Assembly: GCA_963781665.1 (NCBI GenBank) | Contig: CAWAGA010000002.1 | Coordinates: 2,294,001 to 2,358,000, forward strand | From: JAJYIW01 sp963781665 | Lineage (GTDB): Bacteria; Chloroflexota; Anaerolineae; Anaerolineales; Anaerolineaceae | Length of the DNA stretch: 64,000 nt | Direction: 5' to 3' | Shown: positions 43,888 through 52,534 of the stretch, piece by piece | Numbering within the stretch: the stretch's first letter is position 1 | Layout of the letters: each line of letters begins with the position of its first letter | The notes under the pieces: model-generated | The model's input: only the letters and a program-made list of their open reading frames with translations | The model's database searches: none | What the model was told of the DNA's origin: nothing | Made by a program: the position numbers and the translations under genes

Positions 43888-44625
43888 ATGTTAAAACAGG
43901 ATGGCATTCCCCTATATCACCAACTGAAAGAAATATTTATTGAGAAGATTGAAAATGGCGAATGGCGGTCAGGGGAAACGATCCCGGCTGAGAACCAACT
44001 GTGCGAACAATATTTAGTCAGCCGCGGTCCGCTCCGCCAGGCACTTGATATCCTGGTTCGAGATGGCCGCTTGAGTCGTAAGCAAGGCAAGGGCACGATT
44101 GTTTTACCTCCGAAGATTGAGCGCGGCCTGAGCGGATTCTACAGTTACACTACTCTGATTGAACAAAAAGGTTTAAGGGCTTCCTCTCATTTGCTGTCCT
44201 TTGAAACTGCTGAAGCGAAGGGTAGCGTGACCCGCTATTTGGAAATACCTGAAGATGAATGCGTTTACCGAATCCGGCGGCTGCGTCTTGCAAACGGTGA
44301 GCCTTTGATCCTCGAATTAATTTACATTCCAACCGCGATCTGCAGCTCTTTGACTGCCGAAAAGATGCTAACCGCCCCGCTATATACCCTCCTCTCGACC
44401 TGTTACAATGTTATTCTAGCGCGGGCCAAGCAGTTCTTTGAGCCGGTTGTTACAGATCAGTACGAGGCGCACGAATTAGGCATCCCGGATGGCGCTCCTG
44501 CGCTTTTGATCCAAAATATCACTTATAATTCGGATAATCGGCCGGTCGTCTTGAGCAAAGCCATCATGCGCGGTGATCGTGTCCGTTATTTCGTCGAGCT
44601 GAGTGCTCAAATAAACGCACCCTGA
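43888..44625 (+). CDS. GntR-family transcriptional regulator with UTRA domain (HutC subfamily)
   Basis: 245 residues. The N-terminal winged helix (about 1-70: PLYHQLKEIFIEKIENGEW, PAENQLCEQYLVSRGPLRQA) is followed by a UTRA ligand domain (about 90-240). HutC-type regulators usually respond to sugars, sugar phosphates or amino-acid intermediates. It is divergent from the URO-D/GH2/ABC operon and most likely represses that operon and itself; the inducer is unknown. Confidence 0.9.
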   Translation: MLKQDGIPLYHQLKEIFIEKIENGEWRSGETIPAENQLCEQYLVSRGPLRQALDILVRDGRLSRKQGKGTIVLPPKIERGLSGFYSYTTLIEQKGLRASSHLLSFETAEAKGSVTRYLEIPEDECVYRIRRLRLANGEPLILELIYIPTAICSSLTAEKMLTAPLYTLLSTCYNVILARAKQFFEPVVTDQYEAHELGIPDGAPALLIQNITYNSDNRPVVLSKAIMRGDRVRYFVELSAQINAP

Positions 44626-44703
44626 TTTGAAGTAAGATGCCTTTATAATATGTGGGAAACAATCGATCTGGTTCCGATCGTATATTGAAAGGCGGCAATT
44701 TTT

Positions 44704-44766
44704 CGGTCTCCGTCCCACCCGATTTGGATGGTTTACCTGTAAATTGATCAATTCTCGGGTAGACCG
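44704..44766 (+). promoter_or_regulatory. Structured leader upstream of the dehydrogenase operon
   Basis: CGGTCT (44704-44709) and ACCCGA (44717-44722) pair in order with TCGGGT (44755-44760) and AGACCG (44761-44766), leaving a 7-nt bulge. It lies 40 nt before the E1-alpha ATG. A -10-like TATAAT is at 44644-44649. It could be a cis-acting RNA element; no known riboswitch class is recognised. Confidence 0.35.
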
Positions 44767-44806
44767 GAAGGCGACCGATTAATTTTCCAAAAATAATGGA
44801 GAAAAG

Positions 44807-45811
44807 ATGACAATGAATGTCGAAAATACCAGGGAGATAGCCGGTAACAAAAAACTCGACCCAAGCTTGCTGGCAGGAATGTACAAAACAATGGTATTGA
44901 TCCGGCGGTTTGAAGAGACCGTCAACGAGCTGTACATGCAGGGACGCATCCCTTCGACCCTGCACCTTTACATTGGGCAGGAGGCGGTCGCTACCGGCGT
45001 CTGCAGCGTTTTGAACCAGGATGATTATGTCCTCACCACCCACCGGCCTCATGGCCATTCGCTGGCCAAAGGGGTCAACCCCCGCGCCATCATGGCCGAG
45101 TTGTTTGGCAAGGCCACCGGGTCGTGTAAAGGCAAAGGCGGCTCGATGCATGTGGGCGACATCAGTGTGGGGGTCTTCCCTGCCATCGCCATTGTCGGGG
45201 CTAATGCTCCCATCGCTGCTGGAGCAGCCCTGGCAGCCAAAATGATGAAGAACCGTCGCGTTTCGGTCAGCTTCTTCGGCGATGGCGCTACGAACGAAGG
45301 TGACTGGCACGAGGCCATGAATGCGGCCGCTATCTGGGACCTGCCGGTGTTGTTCGTCTGCGAAAATAACCTGTATGCCGCCTCGACCCCTTTCAAGACG
45401 GCTTTTAAAGTCGAGCATATCGCCGACCGGGCCTGCGCATACGGCATGCCAGGGGTGGTGGTGGACGGCAACGATGTATTGGCAGTCCGCCGGGCTGCTC
45501 TCGCAGCGACCGAGCGGGCTCGTAATGGAGAAGGCCCAACCCTGATCGAATGCGTCACCTACCGCCAGTGCGGCCATTCCCGTTCCGATCCCCGCACCTA
45601 TCGCACCCGTGAGGAAGAAGCCGAGTGGATGGAGCGCGATCCCATCACGACATTCCGCAGTTACCTGCTGGCAGAAGCCGGCATCGATGCAGCCAGCCTG
45701 GCTCAGATCGATGCGGAGGTCGAAAATAAGATCAAGGATGCCATCGATTTTGCTGATGCGAGCCCGCTGCCCGAACCAGAAAGCATTTACGAAGATGTCT
45801 TCACTAATTGA
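44807..45811 (+). CDS. Thiamine-dependent dehydrogenase E1 component, alpha subunit (pyruvate/acetoin dehydrogenase type)
   Basis: 334 residues. The thiamine diphosphate motif GDGATNEGDW...CENN is present, as are HRPHGHSLAKG and the phosphorylation-loop-like HSRSDPRTYR. GGAGAAAAG precedes the ATG. It forms the alpha2beta2 E1 with the next gene and decarboxylates a 2-oxoacid or cleaves acetoin. Sequence alone does not separate pyruvate from acetoin; a compact E1-alpha beside E1-beta fits either. Confidence 0.9.
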   Translation: MTMNVENTREIAGNKKLDPSLLAGMYKTMVLIRRFEETVNELYMQGRIPSTLHLYIGQEAVATGVCSVLNQDDYVLTTHRPHGHSLAKGVNPRAIMAELFGKATGSCKGKGGSMHVGDISVGVFPAIAIVGANAPIAAGAALAAKMMKNRRVSVSFFGDGATNEGDWHEAMNAAAIWDLPVLFVCENNLYAASTPFKTAFKVEHIADRACAYGMPGVVVDGNDVLAVRRAALAATERARNGEGPTLIECVTYRQCGHSRSDPRTYRTREEEAEWMERDPITTFRSYLLAEAGIDAASLAQIDAEVENKIKDAIDFADASPLPEPESIYEDVFTN

Positions 45812-45825
45812 ACGAGGAGCAAACC

Positions 45826-46839
45826 ATGCCTAAGATGAGCATTGCAGAAGCAATCCGCCAGGCCATCCGCGAGGAAATGCGGCGGGATGAGCGTGTATTT
45901 TGCCTGGGAGAAGACATCGGTGTTGAAGGCGGTTTCGGCGGCGCCTTCACCGTCACCCTGGGGCTTTCCGAGGAATTCGGCCACGAAGAAATTCTGGACA
46001 CCCCTATCTCGGAGGCTGCTATCGCCGGGATGGCCGTTGGGGCTGCGATTGCCGGGATGCGCCCGATTGCGGACGTGCAGTACGGCGACTTTCTATTTGA
46101 GATGATGGACCAGCTTGCCAACCAGGCCGCCAAGATGCGTTATATGTCCGGCGGCACCCTCTCAGTGCCGATGGTCATGCGTGCCCCGGTCGGCGCTACC
46201 GGGCGTGGCTCGCAGCACGCCCAAAGTCTGGAAGCCTTTTTCACCCACGTGCCGGGGCTGAAGGTGGTGTCGCCAGCCACGGCTTACGATGCCAAGGGGT
46301 TAATCAAAGCTGCGGTGCGCGACGATAATCCGGTGCTGGTCTTCGAGCACAAGCTGCTTTATGGTTCAAAAGGCGCCCGCAGCGAAAAAGGAGCCCTCAG
46401 CCCGATTGGCGAAGTGCCTGAAGAAGATTTCATCGTGCCGATCGGCCAGGGCATCGTTCGCCGGCCGGGCAAGGATGTGACCATTGTGGCTAACCTGTTG
46501 ATGCTCTACCGGGCTCTGGCTGCCGCCGATACATTGGCAGAAAGGGGCATTGAAGCTGAGGTGATCGATCCCCGCACCCTGGTTCCATTGGATAAGGACC
46601 TGATCCTCGAGTCGGTGCAAAAAACCGGCCGGCTGGTGATCGTCGAGGAGGATAACTTCACCAACGGTTGGGGTGCTGAAATTGCGGCCTTGATGGCCGA
46701 CGAAGGCTTTGCCTGGCTGGATGCGCCGATTAAACGGGTTGCCGCTCCAGACGTGCCGCCGCCTTTCGCCCCGGTGCTCGAAAGAGCTTACGTTCCCAGC
46801 GAACAGCGCGTCGTCGACGCCGTCCTGGCGACGATGTAG
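45826..46839 (+). CDS. Thiamine-dependent dehydrogenase E1 component, beta subunit
   Basis: About 337 residues from ATG 45826, with GAGGAG upstream; an in-frame TTG at 45808 overlaps the previous stop and is less likely. FCLGEDIGVEGGFGGAF, TPISEAAIAGMAVGAA and RAPVGATGRGSQHAQS are characteristic of the E1-beta pyrimidine-binding half. It partners with the alpha subunit encoded immediately upstream. Confidence 0.92.
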   Translation: MPKMSIAEAIRQAIREEMRRDERVFCLGEDIGVEGGFGGAFTVTLGLSEEFGHEEILDTPISEAAIAGMAVGAAIAGMRPIADVQYGDFLFEMMDQLANQAAKMRYMSGGTLSVPMVMRAPVGATGRGSQHAQSLEAFFTHVPGLKVVSPATAYDAKGLIKAAVRDDNPVLVFEHKLLYGSKGARSEKGALSPIGEVPEEDFIVPIGQGIVRRPGKDVTIVANLLMLYRALAAADTLAERGIEAEVIDPRTLVPLDKDLILESVQKTGRLVIVEEDNFTNGWGAEIAALMADEGFAWLDAPIKRVAAPDVPPPFAPVLERAYVPSEQRVVDAVLATM

Positions 46840-46848
46840 ATAGGAGCT

Positions 46849-48276
46849 ATGATGGCTATCGATATCATCGTCCCTCCCCTCAGCCAGACCATGGACAGCC
46901 TGGTGCTGGTTGCCTGGGTAAAAAAGATCGGCGATCCGGTCGTCAAAGGTGAAACCCTTTACCAGGTCGAGACCGATAAAGCCACTTTGGAAGTCGAATC
47001 GCCTGGCTCCGGGATCCTCCAGGAAATCCTGGCTGAACCGGGCAGCGAGGTTCTGGTGCGCTCGAAGATTGGCTCGATTGCCATCCCGACCGCTGCAACC
47101 TCGAATGAAACGGATAAGAAAACAGCCGTCGCAAATGGTGTGAACTTTGGAATGAAGACGAATGAGAACGGGGAAGCAGCCGCCCCTCAAACCTTCGAAC
47201 CGGCAGCACCGGCAAACCGCACGGAAGCCGCGCCAGAAAATGCAATTTCGAGGGACAGGCGTATATTTGCCAGTCCCCGTGCTCGCAACCTGGCCAGGGT
47301 TGAAGGCGTGGCCCTCGAAACACTGAAGGCTACCGGACCCCAGGGGATGATCGTCGAGCGAGACGTGCGGGCTTACTTGGCCTTACCACAAACTGCCCGA
47401 ACGCCGGCCGCCACCCCATTAGCCAGGCGCATGGCCGCCGCCGAAGGGATCGACCTGGAATCGATGACCCAGGCTCTACCTGGTTCGGTCATTCGCAGGG
47501 CGGATGTTGCCGCAGTTGTACAGGCAAATCTACCTGAGGAGGTTACTTCCCAGCCGGTGGCTTACGTGACAACAACTGCCCTACCGGGAAAGGGAAAGCC
47601 GGTAGCCCTGAGCAGTCTGCGCAAGACCATTGCCCGCCGCTTGCATGCCAGCCATATAACCACCGCCCCGGTAACCATCACCCGCGAGGTCGATGCCACC
47701 CGCCTGGTAGATCTGCATAACGATATCCTTAAAGAACTGGAAGAGGGAGCCGAGCGGCCCACTTATACAGATTTTCTTGTCGCAATTGTGACCCGGGTCC
47801 TGGCACACCACCCCAACCTGAATGCGCTCTTCGACGGCGAAACCCTCGAGCTTTACGACGAGGTCCACATGGGGTTGGCGATCGACACCGAACGCGGCCT
47901 GTTGGCGCCGGTCATCCACGCCACCAACCATAAGGGGTTGGGCCAGCTTGCTGCCGAGCGCCGGCACCTGGCTGACCTGGCAGTCGAAGGCACCCTGTCT
48001 CAGGAGGATTTGAGCAGCGGGACGTTTACGATCACCAACCTGGGTGCGCTGGGCATCGATGGTTTCACCCCGGTCATTAACCTGCCGCAGGTCGCCATCC
48101 TGGGCATCGGGCGCATTCGACCGGTGCCGGCTGTGTTCGAAGGACAGGTTGCCATCCGCCAGACGATGGTACTGTCGTTGACTTTCGACCACCGCGCTAT
48201 CGACGGGGCTCCCGCAGCCCGCTTCCTGCAGGATGTGGCCCAGCTGGTGGAGAAACCGCAAATGGTCTGGCTCTAA
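46849..48276 (+). CDS. Dihydrolipoamide acyltransferase E2 component
   Basis: 475 residues. A lipoyl domain (about 1-80, ETDKATLEVE with the lipoyl Lys) is followed by an Ala/Pro-rich linker and two peripheral-subunit-binding segments (about 143-180 and 188-222), then the catalytic domain with LSLTFDHRAIDGAPAARFL (His and Asp). Two binding segments are unusual for a single-lipoyl E2. No E3 lipoamide dehydrogenase gene is present. A terminator follows at 48331. Confidence 0.9.
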   Translation: MMAIDIIVPPLSQTMDSLVLVAWVKKIGDPVVKGETLYQVETDKATLEVESPGSGILQEILAEPGSEVLVRSKIGSIAIPTAATSNETDKKTAVANGVNFGMKTNENGEAAAPQTFEPAAPANRTEAAPENAISRDRRIFASPRARNLARVEGVALETLKATGPQGMIVERDVRAYLALPQTARTPAATPLARRMAAAEGIDLESMTQALPGSVIRRADVAAVVQANLPEEVTSQPVAYVTTTALPGKGKPVALSSLRKTIARRLHASHITTAPVTITREVDATRLVDLHNDILKELEEGAERPTYTDFLVAIVTRVLAHHPNLNALFDGETLELYDEVHMGLAIDTERGLLAPVIHATNHKGLGQLAAERRHLADLAVEGTLSQEDLSSGTFTITNLGALGIDGFTPVINLPQVAILGIGRIRPVPAVFEGQVAIRQTMVLSLTFDHRAIDGAPAARFLQDVAQLVEKPQMVWL

Positions 48277-48330
48277 AGAATTAACAGATTGTTGCCTTTT
48301 TGATAATTGGCCGTGAATCAATATAGATTA

Positions 48331-48368
48331 AGCCCAAAGGTTATGGAAACCTCTGGGCTTTTATTTTC
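48331..48368 (+). terminator. Intrinsic terminator after E2
   Basis: AGCCCA-AAGGTT pairs with AACCT-TGGGCT across a short loop, then TTTTATTTT. It closes the dehydrogenase operon. Confidence 0.8.
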
Positions 48369-48380
48369 CATTCGAGTTCT

Positions 48381-48532
48381 CATGCCTTCGTAGATGCGTC
48401 ATGTCTGCACTCGTAGAGTGAACGCACCAGGTTTAATTGTTGCGTTCGGAAACGCAACCTACGCTATGATTTATCTCATACCTTCGGAGGGTGCATTCCG
48501 ACTGCTCTCGTAGAGTGAATGGATCAGGTTTT
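48381..48532. repeat. Pair of diverged ~55-bp repeats with an intervening hairpin
   Basis: Units at 48381-48435 and 48477-48532 share the core TCGTAGAGTGAA followed by an A/G-rich end with CAGGTTT. Between them GTTGCGTT (48439-48446) and AACGCAAC (48451-48458) form an 8-bp hairpin. The second unit runs into the 3' end of the membrane-protein gene. The pattern resembles a REP-type intergenic element. Confidence 0.6.
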
Positions 48533-49120
48533 ATTCTGCCAGGCCTGGTATATGATCGGGTTTTTGCGTAAGTAAGCCCCAACGATTTGCTTCGGCACGT
48601 TATTTAAAGGGCAGGAGAAATTCACGCAGCGGCTGCAGATGTTCCGGTGGAGGAGGTATCCGAAACTGGCGGAAGAAGCCAGTCCAATTGCCGCCAGCAA
48701 GTACTCATGGCCGATCATCAGGAAAACCAGAGGGTAGACGATGAACAGCAATGCCCCCAGTAAAAACTGGGCTTGTTCTGCCCGGTTCATCGGTCCTGGC
48801 CGGTAGCGCCACAGTTTGATCACACCATAATTAGCGTGGCAGCGCAGCATCCGGCCTTGCTCAGCCCAATAGGGGCAATGACTGCACAACACGCGGCCTT
48901 CCCAAACAAAGAAAAAGAAAAGCATATAAGCCAGCCAGCCAAACAACCACCAACCATAACCACTGGCGATGACTCCGCCGATGGCAGTTACGAAGAATGG
49001 GAAGATGATCATAAAAAAGTGGGTCGTATCGCGCCCATCATAGCGGCACATCAACGAGCTGTTGAGCGTACAGTCTTCGCAGGTTTTTTTCGGTTGAACG
49101 CTGCAAATTTCCTGGTTCAA
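48524..49120 (-). CDS. Cysteine-rich integral membrane protein of unknown function
   Basis: 198 residues from a TTG start at 49120 (AAGGA about 11 nt upstream). Four to five transmembrane segments (about 36-55, 60-80, 118-138, 143-160) alternate with Cys clusters: CEDCTLN..MC, LCSHCPYWAEQGRMLRC and CSRCVNFSC. The CxxC spacings could bind iron-sulfur or zinc. I do not recognise a named family with certainty. It reads convergently with the E2 gene. Confidence 0.7.
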   Translation of the reverse strand: MNQEICSVQPKKTCEDCTLNSSLMCRYDGRDTTHFFMIIFPFFVTAIGGVIASGYGWWLFGWLAYMLFFFFVWEGRVLCSHCPYWAEQGRMLRCHANYGVIKLWRYRPGPMNRAEQAQFLLGALLFIVYPLVFLMIGHEYLLAAIGLASSASFGYLLHRNICSRCVNFSCPLNNVPKQIVGAYLRKNPIIYQAWQNKT

Positions 49121-49301
49121 TCCTCTTTCTTTCCTTTCAAAACAAGGCGGTCATTGGTCGATCAAAAACATAGCGCCTGGGCAGCTTTCTGCAATTGGCT
49201 CTGACTGGACAGGTGTAAATATGTCTGGATAAATGACTGACCATTTAGTTATTATTATATCGAGTTTTCGCGTCTCATAAGTCGATCCAATCGACCGGTT
49301 T

Positions 49302-51071
49302 TTACCGTGATGTAGCGCTGAACAAGCCCTTTGAGACCGTCGAAGGCGCCTCTGTGAAATATTCTGCCAGGAATGCAACCGGGTCCTGCTCCAGGGTTCG
49401 TAAGGCTGCTTCGGCCTCGGTCCAGGGGGGCAGCGGAAGCTGCTTACCCAGCAGGGCCATCCCCAGCCGGGCGGCATCCTGCTCGGCCCGGCATTCTGCT
49501 TCGTAATTCGCCAGATCGTTCTGCAGACAGGCGCGTAGCTCCAGGAGAATATGGGCAGGCGCCTGGGGATAAGCCCGCAGCATTCCTGCCAGGTTGGTCT
49601 CTCGCAGGTGATATGCGTAAGCTCGGGCTCTGCGCTGCATCCGTCCCAGGTCGATCAGGTTTTTCTTGAAGCTGACCTGCAAACCGGCCGGGATCGCCGC
49701 CAGAGCCTGCTCGCCCAATTCAAGCGCTGTCTGCCAGGCGTCGGCTGCCATTCGGCAGCGCTGCTCGACGTCTTCACGCAGCCAGGGGTCCTCTTCTAAT
49801 TGATATTCGAACGATTTTAGGAAATGCGATTGGCGGGTCGAGCACCAACTCGGCGTGCGGCAGACTATGCCGCGGATGCGGGCGCCGCTCAAGGCGTGGT
49901 CCACCCGGCTGCGCCCAATCTGGCGGATATACCAGGTGGCTTCCCAGGGAAAGAGCTCCATGCCGCGGCTGGTCAGCTGCCAGAACTGCTGCACGCTGGT
50001 GGCCGCGTCCTGGTAAGGTTGGGCTAATATTTCCAAGGCCTTCCCTTCTGTGAGCTCAGAATCGGACAGAAAGAGTGCTGTTGTTCGCAGGTTGGGATCT
50101 TCCCGGTCTGGGTCGAGACCGTAGTACTCTTTGATGCCGGTCACACCGGGCACGGCGGAAATCGCCTGCAGGCCGCGCAGCGTCACCAGCGGGTGCGAGA
50201 GGTGCAGCAGCGGCTCGAATTCTTCGCAAGGCCCTCCCAGCCAGTATTCGACCGTCACCGGGATGCCCCGCTCAGCAGCCAAAGCTGCAGTGTTCTTCAC
50301 CCAGCGGTCGGCTGGTAAAGTCGCCTGGACTTCAGCGATGTTGGCGTGCAGCGTCAGTCCGAATCCCATGGCAGGCAGGTTGGCGATACAGCGGTATACC
50401 TGCCCGGCCGAGAGCTCCCAGGGCTCCCACCACAGGCGGGCTGAAGGATGTAAGGCTTGCCAGGCTGCTGAAAGCCGTCCTAAGAAAGCGGGCAGGCGTT
50501 CGTGCAAGGGTTTGCCCAGGCAGCGGGAGCAAGGCCCGAACTCGCTGCACAGCCAGGCATCCTGGTCGTAGGTATAAATCAGCAGATCGTCGACGTCCGG
50601 GAAATCGCGGGCGAAAATTTCCAACAAAAGCTCGTAGCGCCGAATTGTCTTTTCATCGGAGATGCAGTTCGGCGGCCCATCGCCGTAACGCATGTGGGCG
50701 TTGTAAGGCGCGCCGAAGTGGAAGAGGGTCTTCAAGCCCAGGCGGCGGCAGGCAGCCGACCTCTCCTGAACGGTTTTCCGGCGTTGCTCTCGCCTCTCGG
50801 GAGAGGGGTCGCAGTTCAAAGGCACCGGCTGGGGATAAGCCCTGGCAAGCTCTGCCGGCAGCTCGATAATGTCTTCCAGGTTGAGCGGCTCGTCTCCCGG
50901 GCGAGGTCCCCAGGCCACGTTGACCTGAATGGTATCGAAACCCATTTCTTTCAATCGCATCAGGTTTTCGTCATTCCAGGGGACTTCTTTCCAGAACCTG
51001 AATGGGGTGGAAGAATCAGGGTTGCCTAGAAAGCCGGTCCGCATTTGGAAGGGATGGTCGATTGTGTCCAT
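49302..51071 (-). CDS. Predicted TIM-barrel glycosidase-like protein, unclassified
   Basis: 589 residues. The N-terminal half is consistent with a TIM barrel: GFDTIQVNVAWGPRPGDEP at the second strand, YDQDAWLCSEFGPCSRC near residue 170, and WWEPWELSAGQVYR (Glu residues) near 215. The C-terminal ~200 residues are helical. I cannot assign it to a GH family. No signal peptide is present. GAGG lies 8 nt before the ATG. The neighbourhood of three such proteins suggests a glycan-specific role. Confidence 0.6.
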   Translation of the reverse strand: MDTIDHPFQMRTGFLGNPDSSTPFRFWKEVPWNDENLMRLKEMGFDTIQVNVAWGPRPGDEPLNLEDIIELPAELARAYPQPVPLNCDPSPERREQRRKTVQERSAACRRLGLKTLFHFGAPYNAHMRYGDGPPNCISDEKTIRRYELLLEIFARDFPDVDDLLIYTYDQDAWLCSEFGPCSRCLGKPLHERLPAFLGRLSAAWQALHPSARLWWEPWELSAGQVYRCIANLPAMGFGLTLHANIAEVQATLPADRWVKNTAALAAERGIPVTVEYWLGGPCEEFEPLLHLSHPLVTLRGLQAISAVPGVTGIKEYYGLDPDREDPNLRTTALFLSDSELTEGKALEILAQPYQDAATSVQQFWQLTSRGMELFPWEATWYIRQIGRSRVDHALSGARIRGIVCRTPSWCSTRQSHFLKSFEYQLEEDPWLREDVEQRCRMAADAWQTALELGEQALAAIPAGLQVSFKKNLIDLGRMQRRARAYAYHLRETNLAGMLRAYPQAPAHILLELRACLQNDLANYEAECRAEQDAARLGMALLGKQLPLPPWTEAEAALRTLEQDPVAFLAEYFTEAPSTVSKGLFSATSR

Positions 51072-51405
51072 TGGGATACCTCACCGCAAGAATGAGAATA
51101 GTATAACTGCAAAAAGTGTGTCATTTACAAGATCTTCTTAGCCAAAAACTCAAAAAACACGACGATCTCGTGACCTGCCCTTGATTTTGGTAAACTTAAC
51201 TTTACTTGCTGGAGTGGCATCAAGATGAATGGTTTTGATATTAACGTGGAATGCATGGTGAACAATTTATATGGCTGCTGACAAAATAGGGCAGGCTAAT
51301 TTCGGGCTGCCCGGGATATAATCATCATGAAGAGTAGGGTGAGGAAATAAGTCAGGCCCTTAATGAGTAACGCTTAAGAGGGGACATAGACAGGAGAAAA
51401 CCTTT
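51072..51405. other. Gene-free 334-bp interval upstream of the esterase
   Basis: No supported coding frame. GGGCAG (51289-51294) and CTGCCC (51307-51312) form a hairpin immediately before a TATAAT (51317-51322) oriented toward the esterase. The esterase ribosome site AGGAG is at 51392-51396. A TATACT on the minus strand near 51104-51099 could serve the gene at 51071. Confidence 0.5.
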
Positions 51406-52311
51406 ATGACCATTCGCAATCAAATCAGCAAGAAGCTCGTATCCATTCTGATGTCCGGCTGGTCGGAAGGCACGATCGAGGCGCAGCGTGTCCGCCAGGA
51501 CAACGTGATCCGGTTTGCCCGGCTTCCCGCCGGTATCCACTGCCAGCCGGTCAGCGTTGGTGGGGTGCCCGCGGAGTGGATTGAACCGGCTGGCGCAGGA
51601 CAGGGGGTGATCCTCTACCTTCACGGTGGCTGCTTTGCCCTGGGATCGGTCAAAGGTCACCGTGAATTTATCTCCCGGCTGGCATACGCCGCCCAACATC
51701 GCGTTTTAGGGATCAATTACCGTCTTGCCCCAGAACATCCTTTTCCCGCGGCGATGGAAGACATCGCCACAGCTTACCATTGGCTGCAGGCCGCGGGAGT
51801 TGATCCCTCCCAAATCATTCTCGCCGGAGATTCCGCGGGCGGTGGTTTGGCATTGAGCACCATGCTCAGCCTGCGGGATGGCGCCGAACCGCTCCCCGCC
51901 GGGGCCGTCTGCATCTCCCCCTGGACCGACCTGGCACTGACCGGTAAATCGATGCAGAGCAAAGCGAAAGTCGATCCGATCATGTCGCCTGGTGTTCTTC
52001 AGAAGTACGCCCGGAGTTATGCTGGCGACCATGAACTATCCAGCCCATTGATCTCACCTCATTACGCCAACTTGCAAGGACTGCCGCCGCTGCTCATCCA
52101 GGTGGGCACAGACGAAATCCTGTTAGAGGATGCCACCCGCCTGGCCGAAAAAGCCCGCGCAACCGGAGTGGACGTCATCCTGCAAATATGGGACGAAATG
52201 TTCCACGTCTTTCCAATCGTATCGTTTTTACCTGAAACAAAAAAAGCAGTCCGGCAAATGGCCGAGTTTATCGCGCGCCAGCTCGAACCGCATTCCGAAA
52301 AGATGGCTTGA
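51406..52311 (+). CDS. HSL-family alpha/beta hydrolase (esterase)
   Basis: 301 residues. LYLHGGCFALGS is the HGG oxyanion-hole motif of the hormone-sensitive-lipase family. LAGDSAGGGLAL contains the nucleophile Ser, VGTDEILLED the Asp region and WDEMFHVFPI the catalytic His. The family hydrolyses short-chain esters. No signal peptide is present. The gene is monocistronic with an AGGAG ribosome site. Confidence 0.9.
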   Translation: MTIRNQISKKLVSILMSGWSEGTIEAQRVRQDNVIRFARLPAGIHCQPVSVGGVPAEWIEPAGAGQGVILYLHGGCFALGSVKGHREFISRLAYAAQHRVLGINYRLAPEHPFPAAMEDIATAYHWLQAAGVDPSQIILAGDSAGGGLALSTMLSLRDGAEPLPAGAVCISPWTDLALTGKSMQSKAKVDPIMSPGVLQKYARSYAGDHELSSPLISPHYANLQGLPPLLIQVGTDEILLEDATRLAEKARATGVDVILQIWDEMFHVFPIVSFLPETKKAVRQMAEFIARQLEPHSEKMA

Positions 52312-52317
52312 CCCTTC

Positions 52318-52356
52318 ACCAGGGCGTATTTCAGTATTGGTGAAATATACCCTGGT
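52318..52356. repeat. 16-bp imperfect inverted repeat after the esterase gene
   Basis: Arms at 52318-52333 and 52341-52356 match at 14 of 16 positions around a 7-nt loop. It starts 6 bp past the esterase stop. There is no T-run, so it may stabilise the mRNA end rather than terminate. Confidence 0.6.
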
Positions 52357-52395
52357 GCGTCTATTGAGCGCCATCACCGGTGGGAGGGGAATGTA

Positions 52396-52534
52396 GTTTC
52401 CACCACCGGTTACGATCCCTATGGAAAGGTCCTCTTCCAAACCGGCATCTCTTCACTGACAGGACCTTCACCGGCCAAAAATCAATCGATTTTGGGCTCA
52501 GGAACCACAACGCCCGGATCTATGATCCTAGTTC
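52396..52534 (+). pseudogene. RHS/YD-repeat remnant
   Basis: In one frame 52411-52446 reads YDPYGKVLFQTG. In another, from 52467, it reads FTGQKSIDFGL followed by HNARIYDPS. Together these match, in order, the core of RHS-repeat proteins (YDPYG...FTG...YYNARYYDP). A frameshift separates the halves and both flanks are missing, so this is a decayed fragment. Confidence 0.6.

Noticed and set aside
44564..45577. 337-codon open frame on the minus strand opposite E1-alpha
   Set aside because: It is antisense to a well-conserved enzyme; the open frame follows from codon bias.
47581..48321. 246-codon open frame opposite the E2 gene
   Set aside because: Same reason: antisense to a conserved catalytic domain, no motif.
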